Shown here one piece after another: positions 14,103 to 22,260 of a stretch of 41,346 nt of DNA. The translations under genes and the position numbers were made by a program. Numbering within the stretch: the stretch's first letter is position 1; each line of letters opens with the position of its first letter. Below the pieces are notes generated by a model that saw nothing but the letters and a program-made list of their open reading frames with translations, searched no databases and was not told the origin of the DNA. Origin of the DNA: Actinomycetota bacterium (GTDB lineage: Bacteria > Actinomycetota > Acidimicrobiia > Acidimicrobiales > Ilumatobacteraceae); NCBI GenBank assembly GCA_029978335.1, contig JAPOJQ010000014.1, positions 1-41,346 on the forward strand, written 5' to 3'.

Positions 14103-15458
14103 TTAGCCGAGCAGTTCGCGGGCGACGTCGATCCAGAACCGGGTTGAGAGACCGAGACTTTCAACGTCGATGCGTTCGTCGTGCCCGTGGAAGCGGGTGC
14201 CGAATTCGCCAGCGGAAATGCTCGGACTCAACAAACCGGCGCCGTAGGCGACGGCTCCCATGTTGCGATACACACGGGCGTCGGTGAAGCCGACGACGAG
14301 TTGCGGACTGATGGTGGCGCCTGGAAAGGGTCGTTCGACGGATCGCTGGATGGCGTCCCAGAGCGGGGTGTCGATGGGCGACAGGCTGGCGGGGTCATTC
14401 ATGATGATCTCGACGTCGACCTGGTCGTACAAGTCGCCGAGTGCGGCGCGCAGATGGGCATCAACTTCGGCGGTGGAGTCGCCGGGCATGGTGCGGATGT
14501 CGATGTTGAGGTCGACGGAGTCGGGAATCACATTGGTCTTCATCGTACGGTCACTTGCCACCACGTTTGGGCTGAGCGTGGTGTGGCAACAGCTCCAGAG
14601 ATGGGCAGCAGCGCCGGTGTGAGGAAACGCGGTGAGGTAGTCATCAATACGGTTTGGGTCGAGCATGATGGCCTTGGTCTCGTCGTCGAGTCCCATCTGG
14701 TTCACCTGGGTATTCCAGTGTTCATGGAATCGTGCCGGTGGTCGGTACTCAGCGATGCGTTGCACCACGGCTGCTGACCGCACGAGTGCGTTGTCGCTAC
14801 GGAACGGCATCGAACCATGACCGGGTGTGCCGTGCACTCGGAGCCGTCGCCACGCCACACCTTTCTCACCGACGTTCATGGAAATCGTCGGCGTACCAGC
14901 GGAGCCGCCGTGCAGGCCGCCGTTTTCGGTGAGCACATAGTCGGCTTGGATGGCGTCACGGTGATGGTCGGCCATCCACTGCGCGCCATACGCCGAACCG
15001 GATTCTTCGTCGGCGACCCCGAAGAAGATGAGATCGCCGCGCGGTCGAAAGCCAGTGTCGGCGAGGTATCGGAAGGCAACTGCCATCGACGATGTGAGGT
15101 TCAACATGTCGACGGCGCCTCGTCCCCACACTTCACCGTCGATGAGTTCGCCGCCGAACGGGTCTCGGCTCCAGCCTTCGGGATTCACGGGAACGACATC
15201 GGTGTGGCCCATCAGGCAGAGGCTCGGCGCTGTGGGGTCGGAGCCCGCGATGCGGGCGACTACGGAGCGTCGGCCTGGTGCCGCGTCGTAATGCTCGACA
15301 TCGAGTCCTGTTCCTTCGAGCATCTGGGTGAGCACGTCAGCGTTGCGCACCTCTTCGCCAGACGTGGGCGTACCGTCGTTCACACACGCGTTGCGGATCA
15401 TGGTCTGCAACAGTTCGACCGTCTGGTTGGTGAGGGTGGTGTCGTCGCGTTCCGCCAT
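14103..15458 (-). CDS. M20 family metallopeptidase (ArgE/DapE/CPG2 type)
   Basis: The 451-aa protein is full length for the family. Metal-site motifs are visible: LCLMGHTDVVPV (His, Asp), WGRGAVDML (bridging Asp), GVADEESGSAYGA (general-base Glu and ligand Glu) and a late His in GTRFHGHDERI. The dimerisation lid domain occupies the middle (GTPGHGSMPF). Members hydrolyse di- or tripeptides or N-acyl amino acids; the specificity is not readable. It starts 18 bp after the stop of the AAA+ ATPase gene on the same strand, so it may be the next cistron of the injection-system-like operon, though the link may be chance. Confidence 0.9.
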   Translation of the reverse strand: MAERDDTTLTNQTVELLQTMIRNACVNDGTPTSGEEVRNADVLTQMLEGTGLDVEHYDAAPGRRSVVARIAGSDPTAPSLCLMGHTDVVPVNPEGWSRDPFGGELIDGEVWGRGAVDMLNLTSSMAVAFRYLADTGFRPRGDLIFFGVADEESGSAYGAQWMADHHRDAIQADYVLTENGGLHGGSAGTPTISMNVGEKGVAWRRLRVHGTPGHGSMPFRSDNALVRSAAVVQRIAEYRPPARFHEHWNTQVNQMGLDDETKAIMLDPNRIDDYLTAFPHTGAAAHLWSCCHTTLSPNVVASDRTMKTNVIPDSVDLNIDIRTMPGDSTAEVDAHLRAALGDLYDQVDVEIIMNDPASLSPIDTPLWDAIQRSVERPFPGATISPQLVVGFTDARVYRNMGAVAYGAGLLSPSISAGEFGTRFHGHDERIDVESLGLSTRFWIDVARELLG

Positions 15459-15476
15459 GACGCGACCGTACTTCCC

Positions 15477-17372
15477 CTAGTGGTGGTCGTTCAGTAGGTG
15501 GGCGTATGGCCCGAACTGACCGACGTCGACGAGTCGACCCATCTTTGCTGATTCACGTCGGGTACCGACCATGAGGTCGCGCATCGTGATCGGTCGATCT
15601 TCGGATGCGGCGAGAAATGCAGCGGTGAGCGCAATGTTTTTGATGGCGCCACCGGCGATTCGGAAGGTCTTTGCCAAAAAGTCGAGGTCGACCTCGCCGA
15701 GCGGGGCGCTGCTGGGGAGTGACGCGTCCCAGATACGTCGACGTTCGGCTTCTTCGGGCATTGGGAAGTTGATGCTCACATCGATTCGACGAAGGAATGC
15801 CGTGTCGATGTTGGACGCGAGGTTGGTGGTCAGCATGGCAACACCGGTGAATCGCTCGATCCGTTGGAGGAGGTAGGACGTCTCGAGGTTGGCGTACTTG
15901 TCGTTGGCATCGCTGACGTCACCGCGTTTGCCGAAGATCGAGTCGGCTTCGTCGAACAGCAAGACCACGTCGGCTGCTTCTGCTGCATCAAAGATCGCTT
16001 CGAGGTTCTTCTCGGTCTCGCCCACATATTTGGAGACCATGGCTGCGATGTTCACTTTGAACAGGTCAAGACCGAGTTCACCGGCCACGATCTCTGAGGC
16101 CATGGTCTTTCCGGTGCCAGGAGGTCCGGCAAGCAAGACCGTGATGCCAACAGAATCCCCAGGCGCCATACCCCAGTCGCCGAGCACGACGTTGCGATGC
16201 CGGAAGCGGCGCACCACGTCGCGCAGTTGGTCGTGCTGCTCGGTGTCGAGAACGAGGTCGTTCCACGTACGTCGTGGGGTGATTCGTACTGAGAGTCGGT
16301 CAAGTTCACCCGACGCGAGACGACGCAGGGCGTTGCGCGGATCCTGCATGCCGGGCAGCGAGCGTTCAACGAGGTCGAGTTGGTCGCTGGTGATGCGTCG
16401 ACCTTTGGCTGCTTCAGTGCCGAGCAGATCGGCGAGGCGGCGAACGCTGGGCCATTCGGTGTCGATACGTCGCTCCGACCATGCCACTGCTGGCAGCGCG
16501 GCGAGTGGGAGGTCGTGATCGCTAGAGATGACCCAACTGAGGTGACGGGCCCGTTCGATCCAACGTCGACCAGCAGTTGGAAGTTCGTCGTCGAGTTCAA
16601 CGAGTAAGCCGGCGCCGTGCACTGTGGCGGTCCGCACCGCTGCTTCCCATTCGGCCTCGGTGACGGGTCGTTCAACCACGAGGAGTTGTCGAGCACCGCT
16701 CAGCCGGGCGGCGGTGCTTCGGCGGGTGCCGCGATCCCCGCCAGCGAGCACGAGATCAGTGGTGTGCTTGGCGTCACCGTCAGTGTCGATCAGACGATGC
16801 GTGGGCAGGTCGGGGTCATTTGGTTCAAGACCGAGTGCGGTGCGGACGGTGGCGGGTGCCGCCCAGATCCGATGCTCAGCACGAGGTCCATCGTTGGCAA
16901 TTGCGATCAGTGCTGCCGCTCCGAGGCTGTCGTCAGCGGTGAGTGGTGCATCGTGGTCGCCGTCGAAGAGTTCGCTGAGGAGCGAACGGGTGATGGTGGC
17001 ATTGCGTCCACTGAGTGCAGTCATGAGACGTCGGCGGTGCGGGTCGATGTCGATCGCGATGAGCACTGCAAGGAGCTCTGCATCATCGACGGTGAGACCG
17101 CCCGCTCGGGTCATGGTGGCGAGCGGGCTGTTGCCGGCGAGTTCGGTGTCGAGCAGTCGACGAGCTGCAGCGACGTCGTCGCCCGCATCTTTCGCAACTT
17201 GCTTGGTCACGCTTCGATCCCGGTATCCAGGCAATGCCATGACGAGCTCGTCGAGTGTGCTGTCGGGAGCGTGTCGTCGCCTGACGATGACCATGCGTCG
17301 CAGGAGGGCATCGGTGAGCGCGCCCGCGGCGGCGAGCAAGGTGGGTTCGGTCTGCCGGCGATTACGGATCAT
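15477..17372 (-). CDS. AAA+ ATPase of the extracellular contractile injection system (eCIS) type
   Basis: In this 631-aa protein residues ~1-380 are a helical and winged-helix N-terminal part without an enzyme motif. Residues ~385-600 form one AAA+ module: Walker A GPPGTGKT 416-423, Walker B LLFDEAD 471-477, sensor 1 TTN 515-517, arginine finger FLRR 526-529 and a sensor-2-like GGAIKN 574-579. The segments VSKYVGETEKNL and FGKRGDVSDANDKYAN are characteristic of ATPases encoded in eCIS loci (Afp15/PVC15 type), whose role in particle assembly or loading is not fully known. It is the third gene of a coupled set: its ATG overlaps the stop of the 282-aa gene at 17369-17372. No tail structural genes are nearby. 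Confidence 0.85.
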   Translation of the reverse strand: MIRNRRQTEPTLLAAAGALTDALLRRMVIVRRRHAPDSTLDELVMALPGYRDRSVTKQVAKDAGDDVAAARRLLDTELAGNSPLATMTRAGGLTVDDAELLAVLIAIDIDPHRRRLMTALSGRNATITRSLLSELFDGDHDAPLTADDSLGAAALIAIANDGPRAEHRIWAAPATVRTALGLEPNDPDLPTHRLIDTDGDAKHTTDLVLAGGDRGTRRSTAARLSGARQLLVVERPVTEAEWEAAVRTATVHGAGLLVELDDELPTAGRRWIERARHLSWVISSDHDLPLAALPAVAWSERRIDTEWPSVRRLADLLGTEAAKGRRITSDQLDLVERSLPGMQDPRNALRRLASGELDRLSVRITPRRTWNDLVLDTEQHDQLRDVVRRFRHRNVVLGDWGMAPGDSVGITVLLAGPPGTGKTMASEIVAGELGLDLFKVNIAAMVSKYVGETEKNLEAIFDAAEAADVVLLFDEADSIFGKRGDVSDANDKYANLETSYLLQRIERFTGVAMLTTNLASNIDTAFLRRIDVSINFPMPEEAERRRIWDASLPSSAPLGEVDLDFLAKTFRIAGGAIKNIALTAAFLAASEDRPITMRDLMVGTRRESAKMGRLVDVGQFGPYAHLLNDHH

Positions 17373-18217
17373 CGTGGGTGTGTTCTGAGCGAGGCGATGA
17401 GCCCCATTGTGTCGCCTCGCGTGGCATCAGTGATGCCGTGTGCGTTGATGAGAAGTTGTTCGGGAGAGCGGTCGCTTGCAGCGATTTCGGTTGGTGAGGC
17501 GGCGTTGTCGGCGGCGGCGACAAGATGAAGCGGGGACGCGGTGGCGATGGTGATGCGCTCATGTGCGGGGATGGCGTCGCTGGTGTCGACTCTCGTGAAG
17601 GTGACGGTGGTCGTGTCGTTGGCGAGCGTGATCACGTGGCGTTCTGCGGTCGGGATGTGCCACCCGAGCGGGATATTCAATGAGATGCCGATCACGGGGT
17701 GATAGAGGCTGGCACGGTCGACGGCGAGGTCGCTCAGGGCGAGGAAGCGAGCACTTGAGGCAACCCGTGGCATCCGTGTTGATCCGGTTCGATCGTCGGG
17801 ATGCCAGGTGGAGCGGACGGTGACCACGGTGTCGATGAGGTCGCAGGCGGTGACGGTGCCGACGATGCCGTCGTGATCACGAAATGGACGTGAGGTAGCG
17901 GTCGTTCCGTCAACGGTCGTGGTCGTTGTGGGTCCGGTCCAATCGTGTGACAACGGCGAGTCGTGCAGTGCGAGTTCGGCCACGGTCTCTGCTGATGGCC
18001 GATGTGGTGAGTCGGTGTACCAGCGTCGAATCGTGACGGTGCGGTGCGCAACGAGTGGGTCATCGGTCTCGTCGACGAGTTCGCCGTAGGTCGTTGAATG
18101 TGGGTACTCGGCGATGGGAACCATGCCGACGGGCAGCAGGATCGACACTTGGGCGGTGGTAGCGGTGAATGCCACTTCCTCGACGCCGTCGAGATAGTCG
18201 ACGTCGGGGTTGGTCAA
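17369..18217 (-). CDS. Beta-rich protein of the eCIS-like module; possible DUF1795/PsbP-like fold
   Basis: The 282-aa protein has no signal peptide or membrane segment. It appears to have two similar halves: residues ~10-140 (AQVSILLPVGMVPIAEYP ... TATSRPFRDHDGIVGTVT) and ~150-282 (GISLNIPLGWHIPTAERHV ... ITLANDTTTVTFTRV). Each begins with a strand ending in a Pro-Gly-hydrophobic turn, as in DcrB/DUF1795 or PsbP-like folds; that family includes chaperones of membrane-inserting type VI effectors. The resemblance is by eye and weak. It is coupled at both ends by 4-bp overlaps, to the DUF4157 protein upstream and the ATPase downstream, so it very likely acts with them. Other possibilities are an immunity protein or an adaptor. 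Confidence 0.6.
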   Translation of the reverse strand: MTNPDVDYLDGVEEVAFTATTAQVSILLPVGMVPIAEYPHSTTYGELVDETDDPLVAHRTVTIRRWYTDSPHRPSAETVAELALHDSPLSHDWTGPTTTTTVDGTTATSRPFRDHDGIVGTVTACDLIDTVVTVRSTWHPDDRTGSTRMPRVASSARFLALSDLAVDRASLYHPVIGISLNIPLGWHIPTAERHVITLANDTTTVTFTRVDTSDAIPAHERITIATASPLHLVAAADNAASPTEIAASDRSPEQLLINAHGITDATRGDTMGLIASLRTHPR

Positions 18218-20445
18218 GCGGCGCTCCGGATGGTCGCTTCGATGTCACCGTCTTCGGTGTAGCCGTCCATTGACACACCTTCAGGCATTGGATGCATTTT
18301 GAGCACGTTGGCGATGCCTTCGCAGATGAGTCCAGTGTTGGTCTTGGCCTGGCTCTCGTACTTGGTGCCGATGGCGGTTTGCGGTGCGAACAGTCCTTTG
18401 AGTTTGGCGAAGGGCTTGCGCAACGCGTCCTCGACGGCGTCAGGAATTCGGAAACCGCTGATGTCGCCCTTCTTGGCAAGTTTGGCGACGGTGGTGGCGA
18501 CGATTGGCGACACCTCTTCTTGGGTTTTAGCCATGATGCGTGTCGGTTTGGTGAGGACGTCGAGATCTTCGCCGCCTCCAAATACCGACACGACCTTTGC
18601 CCAGATCGCCTTGATGGCGGCGCCGATCGACTTCAGAGTTTGCACGAACGTCAGTGGGTCTTTTGACGTGCCGATCATCGTGACGATCGAGGTGGCGGCT
18701 TGTTCGAACATCGCTGGTGGCTTGCCCGCCTCGTTGTACTTGATGATCCAGTCTTCTTTGATCCCGAATGGAGCGAGCAACTTGACCATCTTGGCGACCG
18801 GCTTGCCTTTTTCGTCGAGGGTTGATGCCTTCTCAAGAACTTGGGTTGCTGCGGCCCATCCGTCAACGGCAAGTTGTTTCTTTCGGGCGGCTGTGAGTTG
18901 TTCTTGAGCTCGTTGCCGTTCTTCGTCGGTGCTGGCGCTCTTGAGTGCCTCGGCAGCGTTGGCGGTGTCGTCTCGAGCGGCTTGGACCTTGGCCGCTTCT
19001 GCCCAGCGCAGTACTTGTCCAACAAAGGTGGTGGCAACTTTCGCGAACATGCCCGACACGGCGACGATGGCACCCCATGGTGAACCAACGCCACTCAGCA
19101 TGGCGATCTGACCGACGACGATGATGAGGTCGCCGGCGACTTGGGCGAGTTCAAGGTTGCGTTGACGCTTGGCGAGGGCTCCGACGGTGTCGAGCGAGAT
19201 CGCGAGGTCGCTGTCGGCGTCCTCTCCCACCTTGGAGTCACTGGCACGTCGCGCCGCCTGCTGCAGGTAGTAGATCCGTGAGAGACGCTTGGCAAGGTCG
19301 ATAACCGTGAGAGCGAGACCAATGCCCGGAACGGCCTGCGCCGCAGCGGTGCCGCCCGCGGCCGCAATGCGGACGGCTCCTTCGCAGGTGGAGAGCGCGG
19401 ACTCAAGTACCGCTACAGCTTTTTCGCCCCGTTCGCCGTCGGTGCTGTCGTCCCAGGTTTGCCAAAGGTCTTTGATGGCAAGGATGAGCGTGACGGTCCC
19501 AACTGCTGCGGTTTGTCCGATGGCCGCACCGTCAACCTTGGTGGTGGTGTCGAGGCCCAGGTTGTTGATCTTGCCTTCGCCGATTTTTGCTGCGGTGTCG
19601 GCGCTTGAGTAGGTGCCGAGACCACCACCGACGACGGTGTCGGTGAGGTAGCCGGCATCGCTTTCGAGTCGACCAGCTTCCTCATTGGTCTTGGTGAGGT
19701 TCTCGTCCTCATGGCTGTACATGCCGGAGGCTTGCTCAGCGACTTTCTCGTCCATCGTCGCTTCGAACTTCTTCTTCTTTTCTTCCTCGATCTGTTCTTT
19801 GGTCTTGCCCCACTTGCGTGGGTCCAACGACCAGACACGACTGATAGCGGGCGCGCCTTGTTGCACGACGTGTGTGAGTTCGTGGGCGAGGAGGTGATCG
19901 CCGTTCGCGGTGCCCGGTGCATATTGGCCCGAGGCGAAATACACGTCGTTGCCTTTGGTGAACGCTTGGGCTTCGATCGAGCGACAGAGATGGTCGGCTT
20001 GGCCGTCAGCGTGGACTCGAACGCCGGAGAGATCAGCGCCGAAGAAGCCTTCAAAGTTGCTGCGGACGCTGTCGGGAAGGCCGGAGCCGCCCCCGCCTGC
20101 GGCGTTGATTGCTCGGGCCGTGTCGTCGGTGGTGGCCAGCCCACCGGCTGCGTCGGTGGCGAGGCCGTCGCCGTCGGCGCGACGCGCGAGCGCGCCTGGG
20201 GCGGGCTGTGAGATGTGTCCTGAGCGGCCGTGGGTACTGGAAACGAAGTCAGCGGCGAAGCGTTCCGCTTCGACTTCGTGCGGATCTGAGGGCTGCGACA
20301 CGGCGAGGCGAGCGCGAATTACCCCAGCGAGGCTGGTGCTGGTGCCAGCCGTGACGTCATCAATTTCGGTGGTGAGATCATCGAACGCGTCGTGTTCGCT
20401 CGACGTGATCGTGTCGGTGTTGCGAGTCTTGTCGGCTCGTGTCAT
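18214..20445 (-). CDS. DUF4157 (eCIS core domain) protein with long hydrophobic C-terminal region
   Basis: In this 743-aa protein residues ~52-200 are a complete DUF4157 domain: an N-terminal helix (EVEAERFAADFV), SGLPDSVRSNFEGFFGADLS, VYFASGQYAPGT and the metalloprotease-like HELTH at 188-192 with VVQQG. Residues ~205-300 are charged and helical. Residues ~305-480 hold three Ala/Gly/Val-rich hydrophobic stretches (~312-328, ~362-384, ~435-475), and another lies at ~600-622, as in membrane-inserting or pore-forming proteins. No secretion signal is present. DUF4157 proteins are typical eCIS-associated cargo or effectors. The Shine-Dalgarno GAGAGGG lies just upstream of the ATG at 20445. It heads the coupled set of three genes. 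Confidence 0.85.
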   Translation of the reverse strand: MTRADKTRNTDTITSSEHDAFDDLTTEIDDVTAGTSTSLAGVIRARLAVSQPSDPHEVEAERFAADFVSSTHGRSGHISQPAPGALARRADGDGLATDAAGGLATTDDTARAINAAGGGGSGLPDSVRSNFEGFFGADLSGVRVHADGQADHLCRSIEAQAFTKGNDVYFASGQYAPGTANGDHLLAHELTHVVQQGAPAISRVWSLDPRKWGKTKEQIEEEKKKKFEATMDEKVAEQASGMYSHEDENLTKTNEEAGRLESDAGYLTDTVVGGGLGTYSSADTAAKIGEGKINNLGLDTTTKVDGAAIGQTAAVGTVTLILAIKDLWQTWDDSTDGERGEKAVAVLESALSTCEGAVRIAAAGGTAAAQAVPGIGLALTVIDLAKRLSRIYYLQQAARRASDSKVGEDADSDLAISLDTVGALAKRQRNLELAQVAGDLIIVVGQIAMLSGVGSPWGAIVAVSGMFAKVATTFVGQVLRWAEAAKVQAARDDTANAAEALKSASTDEERQRAQEQLTAARKKQLAVDGWAAATQVLEKASTLDEKGKPVAKMVKLLAPFGIKEDWIIKYNEAGKPPAMFEQAATSIVTMIGTSKDPLTFVQTLKSIGAAIKAIWAKVVSVFGGGEDLDVLTKPTRIMAKTQEEVSPIVATTVAKLAKKGDISGFRIPDAVEDALRKPFAKLKGLFAPQTAIGTKYESQAKTNTGLICEGIANVLKMHPMPEGVSMDGYTEDGDIEATIRSAA

Positions 20446-20574
20446 GTCGATGCCCTCTCAGTTGGAGCCGGTGCGCGCCCACCAGCCGTGTAGGAGAATA
20501 ACAATCTCAGTTCGCCAGCGATAGAGGCGACTGCACCATCGTGCGATCGATCGAACAACGCCAGCACAACTCCT
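20446..20574 (-). promoter_or_regulatory. Leader/promoter region of the DUF4157-AAA+ operon
   Basis: The 129-bp gap is AT-richer than its surroundings on the leftward strand (GATTGTTATTCTCC, a possible -10 region). It contains a CGATCGATCG palindrome near 20540 and a good Shine-Dalgarno (GAGAGGG) before the ATG at 20445. It probably drives the three-gene set separately from the 136-aa gene upstream. Promoter elements are suggested, not proven. Confidence 0.4.
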
Positions 20575-20985
20575 TCACGGCGTTTCGGCACGGATATCGC
20601 TATTGCCAAATGAAGCGAGCAAGGCCAATGTTGCACTGGTGGTGGCAGTGAGCGACCGAAGCACGGCTCGTCCGGCTTCGGCGGCCGGCAGTTCGGTGAG
20701 GTCGACAACGGTCGCAGCAACCCCGCGTGCGAGGTTGGGATGGTGAGCGGTTCGCACGACCGGGTCGTGTTCGCGCAGGGTGAGCCCGGCGGGGATGTCC
20801 GTGTCATCAGTGGTCCACACCTCGATGGTGGTGAGGTCGCCGATGGCGATGATGCCGCCGAGGGCGCGACCATCAACAATGGTGCTCGTCGCAATGACCG
20901 GTGGCATCTCGGAACCGTGGGTCCATCCAAGTCGTTCGAGTTCGGCGATGACCATGCGATGTCGGATGCGATCTCGGTCGCTCAT
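20575..20985 (-). CDS. Hypothetical 136-aa protein upstream of the eCIS-like module
   Basis: The product starts MSDRDRIRHRMVIAELERLGW at 20985; an in-frame extension to 21087 overlaps the acyl-CoA dehydrogenase gene and the palindrome and is rejected. The small alpha/beta protein opens with an amphipathic helix, then strands IATSTIVDGRALGGIIAIG and TIEVWTTDD, and ends with an Ala/Leu/Thr helix. There is no signal peptide or membrane segment. It lies on the same strand as the DUF4157 gene, 129 bp upstream, and may belong to the same regulon. No family was recognised. Confidence 0.55.
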   Translation of the reverse strand: MSDRDRIRHRMVIAELERLGWTHGSEMPPVIATSTIVDGRALGGIIAIGDLTTIEVWTTDDTDIPAGLTLREHDPVVRTAHHPNLARGVAATVVDLTELPAAEAGRAVLRSLTATTSATLALLASFGNSDIRAETP

Positions 20986-21025
20986 CGAGTCGCTGATGGT
21001 TGCCACGGGTTTGACGGTAGTCGGC

Positions 21026-21055
21026 GTTGGCCACCTCGTCGACAAGGTGGCCAAC
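21026..21055. promoter_or_regulatory. 30-bp near-perfect palindrome in the divergent promoter region
   Basis: GTTGGCCACCT (21026-21036) and AGGTGGCCAAC (21045-21055) are exact inverted repeats, and the centre GTCGAC (21038-21043) is itself palindromic, so only one base pair (C/A) breaks 30-bp symmetry. It lies 19 bp before the acyl-CoA dehydrogenase ATG and 40 bp before the start of the divergent 136-aa gene. There is no T-run. Best read as an operator for a dimeric or tetrameric regulator, or a very strong leader hairpin. Confidence 0.65.
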
Positions 21056-21074
21056 CGTGGGAGACTCATCGCTG

Positions 21075-22253
21075 ATGGACTTCTCACCGAACGAGGATCA
21101 TCTGGCGATCATCGAGGGCGTCGACCGGGTGTGCGCCGATTTCGATGATCACTATTGGTCGTCGTGCGATGCTGAGCATCGGTTCCCCTGGGAGTTCTAC
21201 GAGGCGATGGCGTCGGGCGGCTGGGTCGGCATCTGTATTCCCGAGGCTTATGGCGGTGGGGGCCGTGGGATCACCGAGGGCGCGTTGGTATTGAACCGGG
21301 TGGCCGCATCGGGTGCCGCGATGAATGGTTCGACTGCACTGCATCTCACGATGTTCGGTCTGAATCCTGTGGTGAAGTTCGGCAACGACCAGCTCAAGAA
21401 CACGTATCTGCCTCGCGCCGCGACGGGTGATCTACATGTGGCCTTCGGGGTGACCGACCCCGATGCGGGCACCGACACGAGCCGTATTGCGACTCGGGCG
21501 GTCGATGACGGCATGGGCGGGTTCGTCGTGTCGGGTCGCAAGATCTGGACCTCGAAGGCACTAGAGAGCGAGGTCGTGTTGCTGTTGGCCCGAACCGATG
21601 AGGTGCCCGAGGGCGCGACCGGTTCGGCACGCTTTGGTGGGTTGAGTTTGTTCCTCGCTGATCTCGATCCGAAGTATGTCGATATTCGGCCGATCCCAAA
21701 GTTGGGTCGCAATGCGGTTGCGTCGTGTGAGGTCGCGTATGACGAGTTGCCGGTGGAGGGTTGGCGGCTGGTCGGTGAACGCGGTCGCGGCTTTCAACAC
21801 ATCTTGCATGGGCTGAATCCGGAGCGGATTCTCTTGGCGGCGATGTCGTGCGGGATTGGCGAGGTCGCGTTGCGTCGTGCGGTGGGCTACGCCGGTGAGC
21901 GGGTGGTGTTCGACCGGCCGATCGGGGCGAATCAGGCGATCGCGCATCCGTTGGCTGACGCGCACATACGACTCCGGGCTGCGTACCTGATGATGCTGGA
22001 GGCGGCGTGGCGGTATGACTCAGGACTCGATTGCGCTGAGCAGGCAAATTCGGCGAAGTATCTGGCCGCTGAGGCAGCCTTCGACGCTGCTGATCGTGCG
22101 GTGCAGACCCATGGTGGTCTTGGCTACGCCACCGAGTATCAGGTGGAGCGGTTCTGGCGTGAGGCTCGTTTGCAACGCCTGGCACCGGTGAGCCAGGAGA
22201 TGACGTTGAACTTCATCGCCCAGTCGGTGCTGGGCCTGCCACGTAGCTACTGA
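21075..22253 (+). CDS. Acyl-CoA dehydrogenase
   Basis: In the 392-aa product the fold is clear: FGVTDPDAGTDTSRI (FAD/substrate loop), GRKIWTSKA, LGRNAVASCEVAYDELPV, RPIGANQAIAHPLAD and THGGLGYATEYQVERFWREARL. The usual C-terminal catalytic Glu (as in YEGT of MCAD) is replaced in LAPVSQEM. A Glu is present in LNPERILLA, the helix position used by isovaleryl-CoA and long-chain enzymes, so activity is expected, perhaps on branched or long chains. The ATG at 21075 follows a GGGAG at 11 nt. The large palindrome upstream probably controls it. No ETF genes are in view. Confidence 0.9.
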   Translation: MDFSPNEDHLAIIEGVDRVCADFDDHYWSSCDAEHRFPWEFYEAMASGGWVGICIPEAYGGGGRGITEGALVLNRVAASGAAMNGSTALHLTMFGLNPVVKFGNDQLKNTYLPRAATGDLHVAFGVTDPDAGTDTSRIATRAVDDGMGGFVVSGRKIWTSKALESEVVLLLARTDEVPEGATGSARFGGLSLFLADLDPKYVDIRPIPKLGRNAVASCEVAYDELPVEGWRLVGERGRGFQHILHGLNPERILLAAMSCGIGEVALRRAVGYAGERVVFDRPIGANQAIAHPLADAHIRLRAAYLMMLEAAWRYDSGLDCAEQANSAKYLAAEAAFDAADRAVQTHGGLGYATEYQVERFWREARLQRLAPVSQEMTLNFIAQSVLGLPRSY

Positions 22254-22260
22254 GCCAGGG

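Noticed and set aside
14093-14164. N-terminal extension of the PIG-V-like protein
   Set aside because: It lies inside the M20 peptidase coding sequence and is hydrophilic; the ATG at 14092 leads directly into the first membrane helix.
16617-17528. Forward frames opposite the AAA+ ATPase
   Set aside because: Antisense shadows with Ser/Arg/Cys-rich composition; the ATPase motifs are on the reverse strand.
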